A stretch of DNA of 64,000 nucleotides from Arthrobacter sp. MYb214 (GTDB lineage: Bacteria; Actinomycetota; Actinomycetes; Actinomycetales; Micrococcaceae), in contig NZ_PCPZ01000002.1 in NCBI RefSeq assembly GCF_002979865.1, forward strand, positions 434,001-498,000, written 5' to 3'. The position numbers and the translations under genes were made by a program. The notes beneath the pieces were generated by a model. The model was not told the origin of the DNA and made no database searches. It saw nothing but the letters and a program-made list of their open reading frames with translations. Below, in pieces: positions 44,180 through 53,485 of the stretch; position 1 is the stretch's first letter, and every line of letters starts with the position of its first letter.

Positions 44180-45525
44180 GTGCATTGCTGTTCATCGGCG
44201 GCGTCCTATTCATGGTGGTAGCCGTCGGGCTGTCCATTGCGCTGCATGAAATCGGGCACCTGGTACCCGCGAAACTGTTCAAGCTGCGCGTTCCGCAGTA
44301 CATGATCGGTTTCGGCAAAACGCTGGTTTCCTTCAAGCGTGGCGAAACGCAATACGGCATCAAGGCCCTGCCCCTGGGCGGCTACATCTCGATGGTGGGC
44401 ATGTACCCGCCACGCGACCAGGTCGTCTCGGATGCTTCCGGGAAGAAGCCGAATCTCTTCCAGAAGGTCTTCGGACAGATGGTGGATGACGCACGCTCGC
44501 AGGCCAACGAGAACGTGCTGCCCAGCGATGAAGGCCGGCTGTTCTACCAGCTGCCGATCTACAAGCGCGTCATCATCATGCTCGGTGGCCCAATCATGAA
44601 CCTGGTCATCGGGTTCGTGGTGATCGGCATCGTGCTGACCAGCTTCGGCCAGGCTACGCCAACCACCACGGTCTCCGAGGTGTACCAGTGCATTGCCAGC
44701 GCACAGAACGCAGAGCAGGCCGAATGCACCGACAAGGATGTCCCAGCGCCGGCTTACGAGGCAGGCCTCCTGCCAGGGGACACGATCACCGCCGTAAACG
44801 GCACCGCTGTTGCGGAAGCTGAATGGAATAAGCTCACCGATGTCATCCGCGATCATCCAGGAGAACCCATCACCCTGGACTATGCCCGCGACGGGCAGAT
44901 TCGCACCACCGAGCTGACTCCGTACCTGACCGAACGCCCGGCGACCGACGAAAATGGCTACGTGCTGCTCGATGAGCAGGGCGAATACATCATGACCAAG
45001 GTCGGTTTCGTCGGGATGGGCTCCTTGCAGCGGGACCTGACCCAGCCGCTGAGCGCGGTTCCCGGCGTGATCGGGGATCAGTTGCTGAGAATTGGCGATG
45101 TCATCCTGCACCTGCCCCAGCGCATGGTGGATGTCGCCCAAGCTGCTTTTGGCAGCGAGGAACGCGACCCGAATGGGCCGGTGTCCATCGTGGGCGTTGG
45201 GCGCATTGCCGGAGAGATCAGCGCGGAGGATTCCATCTCGGTAGCTGACAAATTCGCAACCTTGCTGTCATTGGTGGGCGGTTTGAACTTGGCCCTGTTC
45301 GCCTTCAACCTGATCCCGCTGCTGCCGCTGGATGGCGGCCACGTGGTGGGCGCGCTGTATGAGGGGCTGAAGCGCACAGTTGCCAGGATCTTCAGGATCA
45401 AGAAGGTACGGCCTGTGGACACGGTCAAGCTTTTGCCGCTGACTTATGTCGTGGTGGTAGCGATGCTGGTCATGGGCGGGCTCTTAATATATGCGGATAT
45501 CTTCAAGCCGATACAGCTGTTCTAA
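44176..45525 (+). CDS. rip1: Site-2 intramembrane metalloprotease (Rip1/RseP-like)
   Basis: A 449-residue polytopic protease. H24-E-I-G-H28 forms the zinc site in the first helix, a PDZ region lies around 190-275, and the NLIPLLPLDGGH motif supplies the third zinc ligand near 380. Homologues cut anti-sigma factors and other membrane proteins. The location between dxr and ispG matches mycobacteria. The start overlaps dxr (ATGA). Confidence 0.95.
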   Translation: MSALLFIGGVLFMVVAVGLSIALHEIGHLVPAKLFKLRVPQYMIGFGKTLVSFKRGETQYGIKALPLGGYISMVGMYPPRDQVVSDASGKKPNLFQKVFGQMVDDARSQANENVLPSDEGRLFYQLPIYKRVIIMLGGPIMNLVIGFVVIGIVLTSFGQATPTTTVSEVYQCIASAQNAEQAECTDKDVPAPAYEAGLLPGDTITAVNGTAVAEAEWNKLTDVIRDHPGEPITLDYARDGQIRTTELTPYLTERPATDENGYVLLDEQGEYIMTKVGFVGMGSLQRDLTQPLSAVPGVIGDQLLRIGDVILHLPQRMVDVAQAAFGSEERDPNGPVSIVGVGRIAGEISAEDSISVADKFATLLSLVGGLNLALFAFNLIPLLPLDGGHVVGALYEGLKRTVARIFRIKKVRPVDTVKLLPLTYVVVVAMLVMGGLLIYADIFKPIQLF

Positions 45526-45548
45526 GCAGGGAGAAATATGCTGTAGGC

Positions 45549-45848
45549 ATGACTGTTTTTGCTGTTGAATACGCGTACGCCGAGAACTCCACCGAGCTGC
45601 GCAATGAACACCGTCCAGCACACCGCCAGTACCTTTGCGGCTTCCTCGGCGAAGGTGCGGTACGCCTTCTTGCTTCGGGGCCGACCCCGGTCAACGACGG
45701 CGCGCTGTTGATCTTCGCGGCAGAATCGCAAGCTGCGCTGGACGAAGTGCTTTCCAATGATCCTTTCCAGAAGGTTGGCGGAATCGGCGCGGCCACCGTC
45801 ACCGAATGGAACCCGGTAATTGGCCTGCTGGAGGATTTCGCGTCCTAG
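45549..45848 (+). CDS. YciI-family protein
   Basis: A 99-residue YCII-type ferredoxin-like protein (MTVFAVEYAYAENSTELRNEHRPAHRQYL). It has the family His (HRPAHRQYL) and Asp-containing segment (NDPFQKVGGIG). These proteins are often small hydrolases or stress proteins; the substrate is unknown. It is placed within the MEP cluster, between the protease and the release factor. Confidence 0.85.
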   Translation: MTVFAVEYAYAENSTELRNEHRPAHRQYLCGFLGEGAVRLLASGPTPVNDGALLIFAAESQAALDEVLSNDPFQKVGGIGAATVTEWNPVIGLLEDFAS

Positions 45849-45866
45849 GCGATAGGTACCTTGCAC

Positions 45867-45904
45867 CAGCCTCCGCTGTTCTTTTCCGAGAACAGCGGAG
45901 GCTG
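45867..45904. terminator. Hairpin after the YciI gene
   Basis: CAGCCTCCGCTGTTCT (45867-45882) pairs perfectly with AGAACAGCGGAGGCTG (45889-45904); six-base loop, no T run. Confidence 0.75.
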
Positions 45905-45962
45905 CCTGCATTAAACAGCTCGGATGGCGCAGACTGGTAGGGGAGAGGAAGTGGAAAACATC

Positions 45963-46385
45963 ATGGATGTGCAGATCACGTCAACGCTGGCGATCCCTGC
46001 AGCCGAGCTGAACTGGCATTTCTCCCGTTCCTCGGGCCCCGGCGGGCAGCATGTGAATACCTCGGACTCACGGGTGGAACTCACCTGGGTAATTGGCGCT
46101 TCGCGGGCCTTGTCCGACTGGCAGCGTCAGCGCTTGCTGGCGAAGCTCGGACCTCGCTTGGTGGCCGGGGCCATCGTCGTGACTGCTTCCGAAGAGCGAT
46201 CGCAATGGCGCAACCGCCAGCTCGCCCAAGAGAAGTTGGGGCGCATCGTGGAAAAAGCGCTGGCGCCGGATGCACCGGCACGCAAGGCAACGAAACCTAC
46301 CCGCGGTTCTCACCGGCGCAGGCTGAGTGCCAAAGCTACTCGCTCAGCCACCAAGCAACTTCGCCGCAAACCAGGGATGGACTGA
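45963..46385 (+). CDS. arfB: Ribosome rescue peptidyl-tRNA hydrolase ArfB (YaeJ/ICT1-like)
   Basis: About 140 residues. The catalytic GGQ motif sits in SSGPGGQHVNTSDSRVEL, and the C-terminus is long, basic and disordered (KPTRGSHRRRLSAKATRS...), as needed to enter the empty mRNA channel of a stalled ribosome. It releases the nascent chain without a stop codon. The start at ATG 45963 follows an imperfect AGAGGAA site 12 bases upstream; the frame is open from 45924, with another possible GTG start. Confidence 0.93.
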   Translation: MDVQITSTLAIPAAELNWHFSRSSGPGGQHVNTSDSRVELTWVIGASRALSDWQRQRLLAKLGPRLVAGAIVVTASEERSQWRNRQLAQEKLGRIVEKALAPDAPARKATKPTRGSHRRRLSAKATRSATKQLRRKPGMD

Positions 46386-46507
46386 TCCCAGCGATCAGCT
46401 ACTGTGCTTCATGTCACTTTGCTGCACGGAATGGTTGGGGTGGGGAAACGGTTGAAAGTAGGTGAAGCGTCAGCTTTTCTATTATTTTGCCTTTAGGAGA
46501 ACACCCT

Positions 46508-47062
46508 ATGACCACCAAGGTCCTCACCCTCGTCGGTTCCCTGCGCAACGGTTCGACCAACCAGCAGCTGGCCGAAGCCACTTCGCACAACGCACCTGAA
46601 GGCATGGAAGTTTCCGTGTTCAGCGGCTTGGAGAACATTCCTTTCTACAACGAGGACCACGACGTGGAAGGTGGCGTTCCTGCCGCCGCCCAGGCCCTGC
46701 GCGACGCAGCCGGTGACGCCGATGCGCTGATGCTGGTCACTCCTGAGTACAACGGCACCATGCCAGCTGTCCTGAAGAACGCCATTGACTGGCTGTCCCG
46801 CCCCTTCGGTGCCGGTGCGCTCAAGGACATGCCAACCGTGGTCGTTGGCACCGCTTTCGGACAGTACGGTGGCGTCTGGGCGCAGGACGAAGCGCGCAAG
46901 GCACTGAACATCGCCGGCGCCAACGTGCTGGAAAACGTCAAGCTGGCTATCCCTAACTCGGTAGTACGCTTCGCTGAACTGCACCCGAAGGATGACGCTG
47001 AAGTTGTCGAGCAGGTCTCTGGCGTGCTGAGCAGCATCAAGGAAATCGCCGAAGCCAACTAG
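46508..47062 (+). CDS. NADPH-dependent FMN reductase
   Basis: A 184-residue flavodoxin-like oxidoreductase. The FMN phosphate loop GSLRNGSTN is near the start, TPEYNGTMPAVLKNAIDWLSR is the family signature, and GTAFGQYGGVW follows. It reduces quinones, azo dyes or metals in relatives; the physiological substrate is not known. AGGAG lies nine bases before the ATG. A hairpin terminator follows. Confidence 0.93.
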   Translation: MTTKVLTLVGSLRNGSTNQQLAEATSHNAPEGMEVSVFSGLENIPFYNEDHDVEGGVPAAAQALRDAAGDADALMLVTPEYNGTMPAVLKNAIDWLSRPFGAGALKDMPTVVVGTAFGQYGGVWAQDEARKALNIAGANVLENVKLAIPNSVVRFAELHPKDDAEVVEQVSGVLSSIKEIAEAN

Positions 47063-47095
47063 GTTTTCACGATCCCCGGAAGCTCAATAGTGCAA

Positions 47096-47123
47096 GAAAG
47101 GCCACGGTAACCGTGGCCTTTCT
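47096..47123. terminator. Terminator after the FMN reductase
   Basis: AGAAAGGCCACGG pairs with CCGTGGCCTTTCT around TAA; no long T run. Confidence 0.75.
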
Positions 47124-47201
47124 CGCATGAGTACCCGCTCACCGCGATACGGTGACATACTTGGACTAGAGAAATACCCACAATCTATTCGGAGGCGTCC
47201 A

Positions 47202-48368
47202 TTGACTTCGGTCAGCCTAGGCATGCCGGCAGGCCCACCGCCGGTACTCGCACCACGTCGCAAGACTCGCCAGTTCCAGGTTGGATCCGTAGGTGTCGGC
47301 TCCGACTCGCCGATTTCGGTTCAGTCGATGACTACCACCAAGACCCACGACATCAACGCCACCTTGCAGCAGATTGCCGAGCTGACCGCTGCCGGCTGCG
47401 ACATCGTGCGTGTGGCCTGCCCAACGGATAAGGATGCGGAAGCGCTGAAGATCATTGCGATGAAGTCGCAGATCCCGGTGATCGCCGATATCCACTTCCA
47501 GCCAAAGTACGTCTACGCTGCCATCGAAGCAGGCTGTGGCGCGGTGCGCGTGAACCCCGGCAATATCCGCCAGTTCGATGACCAGGTCAAGGAAATCGCG
47601 CAGGCCGCCAAGGACCACGGCACCTCCATTCGCATCGGCGTCAATGCTGGCTCGCTGGATCGCCGCTTGCTGCAGAAGTACGGCAAGGCCACCCCTGAAG
47701 CGCTGGTTGAATCAGCTGTTTGGGAAGCTTCCCTGTTTGAAGAGCATGGATTCCATGACTTCAAGATCTCGGTAAAGCACAACGACCCTGTGATCATGGT
47801 CCGTGCCTACGAGATGCTGGCCGAACGCGGGGACTGGCCACTGCACCTGGGCGTGACCGAAGCCGGTCCAGCATTCCAGGGCACCATCAAGTCCGCCACC
47901 GCTTTCGGTGCACTGCTCTCCAAGGGCATTGGCGACACCATTCGCGTATCGCTGTCCGCTCCACCGGTAGAAGAGGTGAAGGTCGGCAACCAGATTCTGG
48001 AATCGCTGAACCTGCGCCCCCGCAAGCTGGACATCGTTTCTTGCCCGTCCTGCGGTCGTGCCCAGGTGGATGTTTACACCTTGGCCGAGCAGGTTACCGC
48101 TGGGCTCGAAGGCATGAAGGCTCCATTGCGCGTGGCAGTAATGGGCTGCGTTGTCAACGGACCGGGCGAAGCCCGCGACGCTGACCTCGGCGTTGCCTCC
48201 GGCAATGGCAAGGGGCAGATCTTCGTTAAGGGCGAAGTCATCAAGACCGTCCCGGAAGATCAAATTGTTGAGACTTTGATTGAAGAAGCCAACCGTTTGG
48301 CAGCAGAAATGGGACTGGACAATGACGAGAATCCTTCCTCGGGTTCTCCCATGGTCTCCGTCAGCTAG
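47202..48368 (+). CDS. ispG: (E)-4-hydroxy-3-methylbut-2-enyl-diphosphate synthase
   Basis: A 388-residue iron-sulfur enzyme of the MEP pathway. TIM-barrel start ([20 protein letters not shown]), and C-terminal 4Fe-4S ligands CPSCGR (two Cys), [17 protein letters not shown] (third Cys and the Glu). Start is TTG at 47202: GGAGG lies six bases upstream, and the frame's upstream extension has no ribosome binding site. The gene end overlaps the start of the following acetyltransferase if that begins at 48322. Confidence 0.97.
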   Translation: MTSVSLGMPAGPPPVLAPRRKTRQFQVGSVGVGSDSPISVQSMTTTKTHDINATLQQIAELTAAGCDIVRVACPTDKDAEALKIIAMKSQIPVIADIHFQPKYVYAAIEAGCGAVRVNPGNIRQFDDQVKEIAQAAKDHGTSIRIGVNAGSLDRRLLQKYGKATPEALVESAVWEASLFEEHGFHDFKISVKHNDPVIMVRAYEMLAERGDWPLHLGVTEAGPAFQGTIKSATAFGALLSKGIGDTIRVSLSAPPVEEVKVGNQILESLNLRPRKLDIVSCPSCGRAQVDVYTLAEQVTAGLEGMKAPLRVAVMGCVVNGPGEARDADLGVASGNGKGQIFVKGEVIKTVPEDQIVETLIEEANRLAAEMGLDNDENPSSGSPMVSVS

Positions 48369-49218
48369 AACTAGCCGCCGGAGCGTCGAGGGAGAGCCGC
48401 GCATCTTGGGCCGTCGTGATACGACAGCCCTCATTGAGCTGCTCGATCGCGACCCCGTCGCCAATATATTCACCCGTTCGCAGGTGAGCATCCACCGGTC
48501 AGCAGTCCCAGACGGGTTTGCGCACATCGTTGGCTTGGACGGCAGCGAAGGTCTTGAATCGGCATGCTGGGTGGGCGCTAATATGGCGCCCACCGCCATG
48601 CCGGAGTCCGATGCCCAGAAGTACGCCATGCATGCCATCGATTCCCGACAGCGATTCGCCTCGGTATTCGGACCGGCAGAAACAGTTCTGGCCATGCATG
48701 ACGTCTTGCGGGGTGGTCCGCAAGAAATTTTTGATGTCCGGGAAAATCAGCCATTAATGGCCATCACCCAAATCCCGGAGGGAATTCGCCGCAACCGGAT
48801 TCGGCCGGCTCAGGTTCAGGAATTCGACCTAGTCCTGCCTGCCAGCGCTGCCATGTTCGAAGAAGAACTTGGATATTCGCCGTTGGAAAACGGGGGAAGC
48901 TTCTACCGCAACCGTGTACGCCAGTTAATTCGTGAGGGGCACACGCTCATGGACTGCGACCAGCGCGGCAACGTGATTTTCAAGGCTGATTTAGGCACCG
49001 TCACCGACGAAGTAGTGCAAATCCAAGGTGTTTGGGTGAACCCGATGTATCGCGGCCAAGGCTTGGCTGCCGGCTACATGGCCTCCACGGTGGACTACGC
49101 GATGCAGTTCGCTCCTGTAGTGAGCCTGTACGTCAACGACTACAACACCGCTGCAATCAAGACTTATCAGCGCATCGGCTTTGAACAGGTCGGCACCTTC
49201 GCAACGATCCTGTTCTAG
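48322..49218 (+). CDS. GNAT-family acetyltransferase (tandem type)
   Basis: About 298 residues. The C-terminal half carries the acetyl-CoA motif [25 protein letters not shown] and [24 protein letters not shown]. The N-terminal half ([27 protein letters not shown]) looks like a degenerate GNAT domain. Actinobacteria keep such a gene directly after ispG. The start could be ATG 48322 (overlapping ispG by 47 bp) or TTG 48406, which has a GAGGGAGA site. The substrate is unknown. Confidence 0.88.
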   Translation: MTRILPRVLPWSPSARTSRRSVEGEPRILGRRDTTALIELLDRDPVANIFTRSQVSIHRSAVPDGFAHIVGLDGSEGLESACWVGANMAPTAMPESDAQKYAMHAIDSRQRFASVFGPAETVLAMHDVLRGGPQEIFDVRENQPLMAITQIPEGIRRNRIRPAQVQEFDLVLPASAAMFEEELGYSPLENGGSFYRNRVRQLIREGHTLMDCDQRGNVIFKADLGTVTDEVVQIQGVWVNPMYRGQGLAAGYMASTVDYAMQFAPVVSLYVNDYNTAAIKTYQRIGFEQVGTFATILF

Positions 49219-49317
49219 CGTGCCGCTGGTTAAATGTCCCTGAGGCTTCTTAATGCGGGGCAAGCGCATCCGAATCTCATACACTCGTAGGTGTTATAAC
49301 CACGGACGGGGAGAATA

Positions 49318-50007
49318 GTGTCAGCAGCAATCACTATCAAGAAGATTCCGGCCGTGCTCGCCTTGCTGGCAATCCCGATGTTAGCATCGTGCTCCGTTGG
49401 AGGAGAAAGCTCTCCATCTCCGAACTCGCTGCCGCTGGTGCAAATGGATGCCCAGCAACTTGAGACCAGGCTTACCGAATTCGGAAACGGTTTGCCCAAG
49501 GCCAAAGTCTTCGATGACCGGGCGCTCCGCTCCAGCATTCCCGTAGCGCAAGAGTGGATGGAAAATATGGAAGTCAATCCCAGCAAATGCGGCGTGACTT
49601 TTGCAGCTCCGATTACAGAGCAATTGAAGAATTCCACGATGGGAGCCATCGAATATCAACATGGCTATTTGACCGTGGCCCTGTTCAACGACGAGGAAAC
49701 CTTGAAGGAACAGTGGAAAGCCAAATTGGAAGAGAACGCCGGATGCTCCCGGTACACCGTGAAATCCGGCAATGAATCGCGGGCCTACCACCTGGCGAAG
49801 CAGCCGATCGATTCTCCAGCCGAGATGAGTGAAAGCTATGTAGTAACCAGTAGCAACGGCTCGTCGACGGAACAGCAACTGATTGTCCGTTCGGCAACAT
49901 CGAACGTGTTGATTGGCCTGCAAGAACCGACTTCGAAGGACTCGGCGGCCGAGCAGCTGACGGCGGCAACTGAGACCATACACGCGTTGCTGGAACAATT
50001 GAACTAG
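49318..50007 (+). CDS. Lipoprotein, tandem family member 1
   Basis: A 229-residue predicted lipoprotein, lipobox LASC with C25. The mature part is a sensor-like domain with the conserved pair of cysteines (PSKCGVTF ... NAGCSRYTV) that recurs in the next two genes. The GTG start is preceded by GGGGAG. Similar domains are known as extracellular sensor domains of actinobacterial proteins such as PknH; I infer only a general similarity. Confidence 0.8.
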   Translation: MSAAITIKKIPAVLALLAIPMLASCSVGGESSPSPNSLPLVQMDAQQLETRLTEFGNGLPKAKVFDDRALRSSIPVAQEWMENMEVNPSKCGVTFAAPITEQLKNSTMGAIEYQHGYLTVALFNDEETLKEQWKAKLEENAGCSRYTVKSGNESRAYHLAKQPIDSPAEMSESYVVTSSNGSSTEQQLIVRSATSNVLIGLQEPTSKDSAAEQLTAATETIHALLEQLN

Positions 50008-50063
50008 AGCGCCACGCTGATCTTCACACGCATGTGCCGGTCGGCAACGACAGGAAGAAAACT

Positions 50064-50813
50064 ATGATTAAGCGTTCAGCCCTCTGGGCACTGCCTTTGG
50101 CCATTGCGATGGCTTTGACCAGCTGCTCATCGGGATCGAGTCCAGAGCCCTCCGCTTCCTTGGAATCGCAAGCACCATCGGCGGATCCCAGCCAGCCAGC
50201 GGAGCAGTCCGTCGGGGATGCGCTGTCGGCAGAGGAAGTCGAGAGCATCGCCTCCAAGATTGTAGAAGGCGACAAGGCTGTGCAGGTCATTGGCAACGAG
50301 CAAATGCAAAAGCAGTTAGCTGTTGCCAAGGATGCGAACTTGCCAAGCGGCATCAAGCCTGAGAAATGCGCCGACATGAATGCCGAATATACGGTCACGG
50401 ATCTGACCGGCTCTGTCGCAGCCACTGCAACCAGTTCCTCGGAGGCAGTGGGCAAGGTGGTGCAGGTGTTTTCCCTGACCGATGAGGTGACGCGAAAGAG
50501 AGTAGCGCAGGCCTTGACGCTGGATGATCTCGAAGACTGCAAGACGGTCGCCATCGATCAAGGGGGACAGGAAATCCAAGCCGAACGCCAGATCCTAGCA
50601 CTGGATGTGCAAGCAGAGCAGTCGTTGACAATGTCCACTCAAATGGATGCCGGTGGCGGCCAGATTTTGACCTCGGTTGCCGTGCAGGCCTTGGACGGAA
50701 ACGACTTCGTCCTGGTCACCTTGCAAACCGGCTCGCAACAGCCTGCAGAATTGGCTGGAGAGGCAGTAAACCTGGCGGATCGGGCATTCGCTGAGATCAA
50801 ATCGGTGCAATAG
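50064..50813 (+). CDS. Lipoprotein, tandem family member 2
   Basis: A 249-residue predicted lipoprotein with lipobox LTSC at C21, an acidic Ser/Pro linker and a domain containing PEKCADMNAEYTVTDL and DLEDCKTVAI. AGGAAG six bases before the ATG sets the start. It is most like the third gene (51315), including the signal peptide. Function unknown. Confidence 0.8.
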   Translation: MIKRSALWALPLAIAMALTSCSSGSSPEPSASLESQAPSADPSQPAEQSVGDALSAEEVESIASKIVEGDKAVQVIGNEQMQKQLAVAKDANLPSGIKPEKCADMNAEYTVTDLTGSVAATATSSSEAVGKVVQVFSLTDEVTRKRVAQALTLDDLEDCKTVAIDQGGQEIQAERQILALDVQAEQSLTMSTQMDAGGGQILTSVAVQALDGNDFVLVTLQTGSQQPAELAGEAVNLADRAFAEIKSVQ

Positions 50814-51314
50814 GACTGCGCTGAAGGCACCCGCGTGATCCCATCCGCAGCAGCGTTGGTGCATCTTTTGCGTCGACTCGAGCCATGGTTTAAGAACCTG
50901 GTTCCAACGTGAGCGCAACATGCCCAGCGCAGACGCGGACTTTCCTGGCCATGGCTACGCCATTGCCTTGCCGTGCGACATGGCAATGATTCTGCCCACC
51001 TGCCCGGGCGGAGCGGTTCGCAGATTTCCGAATCACCAATGCTGAGCAGAACCTGTAGCTTGTCCCTGGTCCATGCCCAATACTTTCGCGATACGTTCGT
51101 TTGCAGCCGCCGGGCGCTGACTGCCGCCCGCAGAGGGTGAGAGGCTTTGACGACGTGCCGTTCCGATCGTGCTACCGAGCTTTGCCAGTGCCGGCAACTG
51201 GGGTGAATACGTGCTCAAATCGAATCGCGGCATTACTCCCCGAAAGTACTTTTATTTCCAACGTATTGTGAAATACTGAAGATGATCAATTGTCGTCGAC
51301 GTGAGGAAGTCACC
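50814..51314. other. Gene-free stretch between lipoprotein genes
   Basis: About 500 bp. The only frame of note is a minus-strand one of 66 codons (51033-51233) with a poorly spaced GGGGAG site and no known relative in my reading. I see no RNA gene or repeat. Confidence 0.4.
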
Positions 51315-52040
51315 ATGAAGAAGCGCTCAATTTGGGTGTTGCCCGTAGCAATTGCCCTGGCTTTGACCGGATGCGCCAGTTCAGACACCGAAACCGGCGG
51401 CACTGCAGATTCCGCTGGAAGCAGTGAATCCGAGGGGGCGTCCGGTAAGGTTCTCGATGCCACGCAGGTCAAATCCGTCATCGACAAGGTAATGGAGGGC
51501 CAAGACAGCGCGCAGGTGTTCGACAACGACACGTTGCAGCAGCAGCAAGAAGGCTTGGACCTTAGCGCCTTGGCTGAAGGCGTCTCTCCCAAGGAATGCG
51601 CCGATCTGCAGAAGGAGAACAGCTTCACGGATCTCAGCAAGGCCTATGCGGCAGCAGGCGTCGTGGCTGAATCTGCAGGCAGTACCACGGTGCAGTTGCT
51701 GTCCTTGAAGGACGATGCAACAAGTCAAACCATTGCTAGTCTGCTGGAGTTCGACGACTTCGGCAAATGCTCCACGATGCAAGTGGAGTCCGGAGGCCAG
51801 AAGCTCGATATTGAGTCCAAGGTGCTGGATGCCGATACGCAGGCTCCACATGAATTGGCCATTTCCACGACCACTTTAATGAGCGGAAAAGCAGTCCAGG
51901 ACAGCGTGAATGTCCAGGCTTTGGACGGTTCGACCTATGTCCTGGTCAATGTCATTGGGCAACCAGGCTCCGAAGGACTGCAAGAGCAGGCAACGCAATT
52001 GGCCGAGAAGACTCTGGCTGAAGCCAAGAACGCCCAATAA
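51315..52040 (+). CDS. Lipoprotein, tandem family member 3
   Basis: A 241-residue predicted lipoprotein, lipobox LTGC at C20, a Ser/Glu/Gly linker, then PKECADLQKENSFTDLSKAY and FDDFGKCSTMQV, the same two-cysteine domain as members 1 and 2. GAGGAAG precedes the ATG. It ends in an Ala/Glu/Gln helix (ATQLAEKTLAEAKNAQ) that matches the end of member 2 (AVNLADRAFAEIKSVQ). Confidence 0.8.
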   Translation: MKKRSIWVLPVAIALALTGCASSDTETGGTADSAGSSESEGASGKVLDATQVKSVIDKVMEGQDSAQVFDNDTLQQQQEGLDLSALAEGVSPKECADLQKENSFTDLSKAYAAAGVVAESAGSTTVQLLSLKDDATSQTIASLLEFDDFGKCSTMQVESGGQKLDIESKVLDADTQAPHELAISTTTLMSGKAVQDSVNVQALDGSTYVLVNVIGQPGSEGLQEQATQLAEKTLAEAKNAQ

Positions 52041-52143
52041 TCAGTTTCGGCGCTGAGGCGTCGCTGATGAGGCCATGGGCCCCGGGAAGTTGATCCTGAA
52101 TCAGCATCTCGGGGCCTTCACCATGTCGTGATTTGAAAGAGAA

Positions 52144-53361
52144 GTGGCTGAATTCCTTTTCATCGCCTCGTCGACATGGCATTCTCAATGGATGACCCTG
52201 GAACACGGTGCGCCACGCAAATCCATCGAGGCTGCCTTGACTGCGGGCGAGGATCCGACGCGCAAAGCCCGAAGCTTGAAGTCCCTGCATCAGCTCTGGG
52301 CCGAAGGTGCGTGCATCCCTGAAGTGGTTCGGCCAGTGGTGGCGCGTTCATGGTCCAGGGCCGGCAAGCTTGAAACAGATATTGTTCCTTTGGATACGTC
52401 TGAAATACGCGAGCGCAGGCAGGCTAACGAAGAACTCAACGGACTGGTCGAGCTCTTCAAGGAGCGTTTGCTCTCCTTGGCCACCCAGGCGGGAAACCAG
52501 CTGGTCATCTCCGACGAGCAAGGATTCGTGCTCTGGGTGCTCGGGCCCTCTGCAGTACGCCGCCGAAGTGACGGCATCGGATTTGTCGCCGGTGCACGCT
52601 GGCGCGAAAGCGACGTGGGCACTAATGGGATCGGCGCGGCAATGGCCGAGCGTACCCCGGTGCAGATTTTCGGCCCGGAGCATGCCCGGGAAGAACAGCA
52701 CAACTGGGTCTGCACATCGGCGCCGGTCATGAATCCTGCCGCCTCGGCGCTGATTGGCACGATCACGCTGGCAGGCTCGTTCCGCACGGCGCATCCGCAC
52801 TCCTTGGCTCTGGTCTCATCCGTGGCCCGAGAAGCAGAATTATTCCTGCAAACCGAGCATGCCTTGAAAATGCAGACGCTCCAGCTTTCCACCCAACTGC
52901 CCGAAGGCGAGTACGTCCTAGTTGACGTGCAAGGCTCCATAGCCGCCGCCCAAGGCTACAGTGTTGGATCCAAGCTCAATTTGCCGATGTCCATGGAAGA
53001 AGGGCGGAACTGGATTTCCGGGCTGGGATCAATTGATGCGCGGCGGACACCGGGAGGCTGGCTGCTGCAAAGGGCAGAAGGCCAGGTGAGCCTCCAGCTG
53101 TACGCAGGAGCTTCACTGCAGGCTATTGTCCATTCGCCCGGTGGGGCGACGCGCATCAACTTGAGCGCGAAGCATTGGCAGATCCTTGAGCTGCTGGCTG
53201 CGAACCCTCACGGAGTGAGCTCAGGGCAGTTGGCGAGCCTGTGGCCTGCGGATACGCCGAACGTCACCATCCGCGCCGAAATATCCCGCTTGCGTTCCAA
53301 GCTGCGTGGCCTGATCGCCTCACGTCCCTACCGGATCGTGGTCCCGGTGAGCAGCCACTAG
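52144..53361 (+). CDS. GAF-domain transcriptional regulator (AcoR-like N-terminus, no AAA domain)
   Basis: About 405 residues. An AcoR-type N-terminus (VRPVVARSWSRAG), a GAF domain (about 105-235, with VISDEQGFVLWVLGPSAVRRR and ESDVGTNGIGAAMAER), and a winged/HTH C-terminus (LSAKHWQILELLAANPHGVSSGQLASLWP ... RAEISRLRSKLRGL). The sigma-54 AAA module of true AcoR is missing, as in many actinobacterial regulators of alcohol/aldehyde or monooxygenase genes. Start GTG 52144 has GAAAGAGAA upstream; an ATG at 52192 is the alternative. It is directly upstream of the monooxygenase, its likely target. Confidence 0.85.
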   Translation: MAEFLFIASSTWHSQWMTLEHGAPRKSIEAALTAGEDPTRKARSLKSLHQLWAEGACIPEVVRPVVARSWSRAGKLETDIVPLDTSEIRERRQANEELNGLVELFKERLLSLATQAGNQLVISDEQGFVLWVLGPSAVRRRSDGIGFVAGARWRESDVGTNGIGAAMAERTPVQIFGPEHAREEQHNWVCTSAPVMNPAASALIGTITLAGSFRTAHPHSLALVSSVAREAELFLQTEHALKMQTLQLSTQLPEGEYVLVDVQGSIAAAQGYSVGSKLNLPMSMEEGRNWISGLGSIDARRTPGGWLLQRAEGQVSLQLYAGASLQAIVHSPGGATRINLSAKHWQILELLAANPHGVSSGQLASLWPADTPNVTIRAEISRLRSKLRGLIASRPYRIVVPVSSH

Positions 53362-53485
53362 CAATCCCGGAGCAGCTGCAACCTATTGCAACGCTTTTCT
53401 TTTGTGACGCAGATCATATTCTTTCATTAGTCGCGGAGGGCCCGAATGGCCATCCATTGAATCCCGATGAAGAGATGAGACGCAA

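Noticed and set aside
51033-51233. Minus-strand frame of 66 codons (MPRFDLSTYSPQLPALAKLG)
   Set aside because: Ribosome site only two bases from the ATG, no family and no neighbours on that strand; could be a remnant, but support is too thin.
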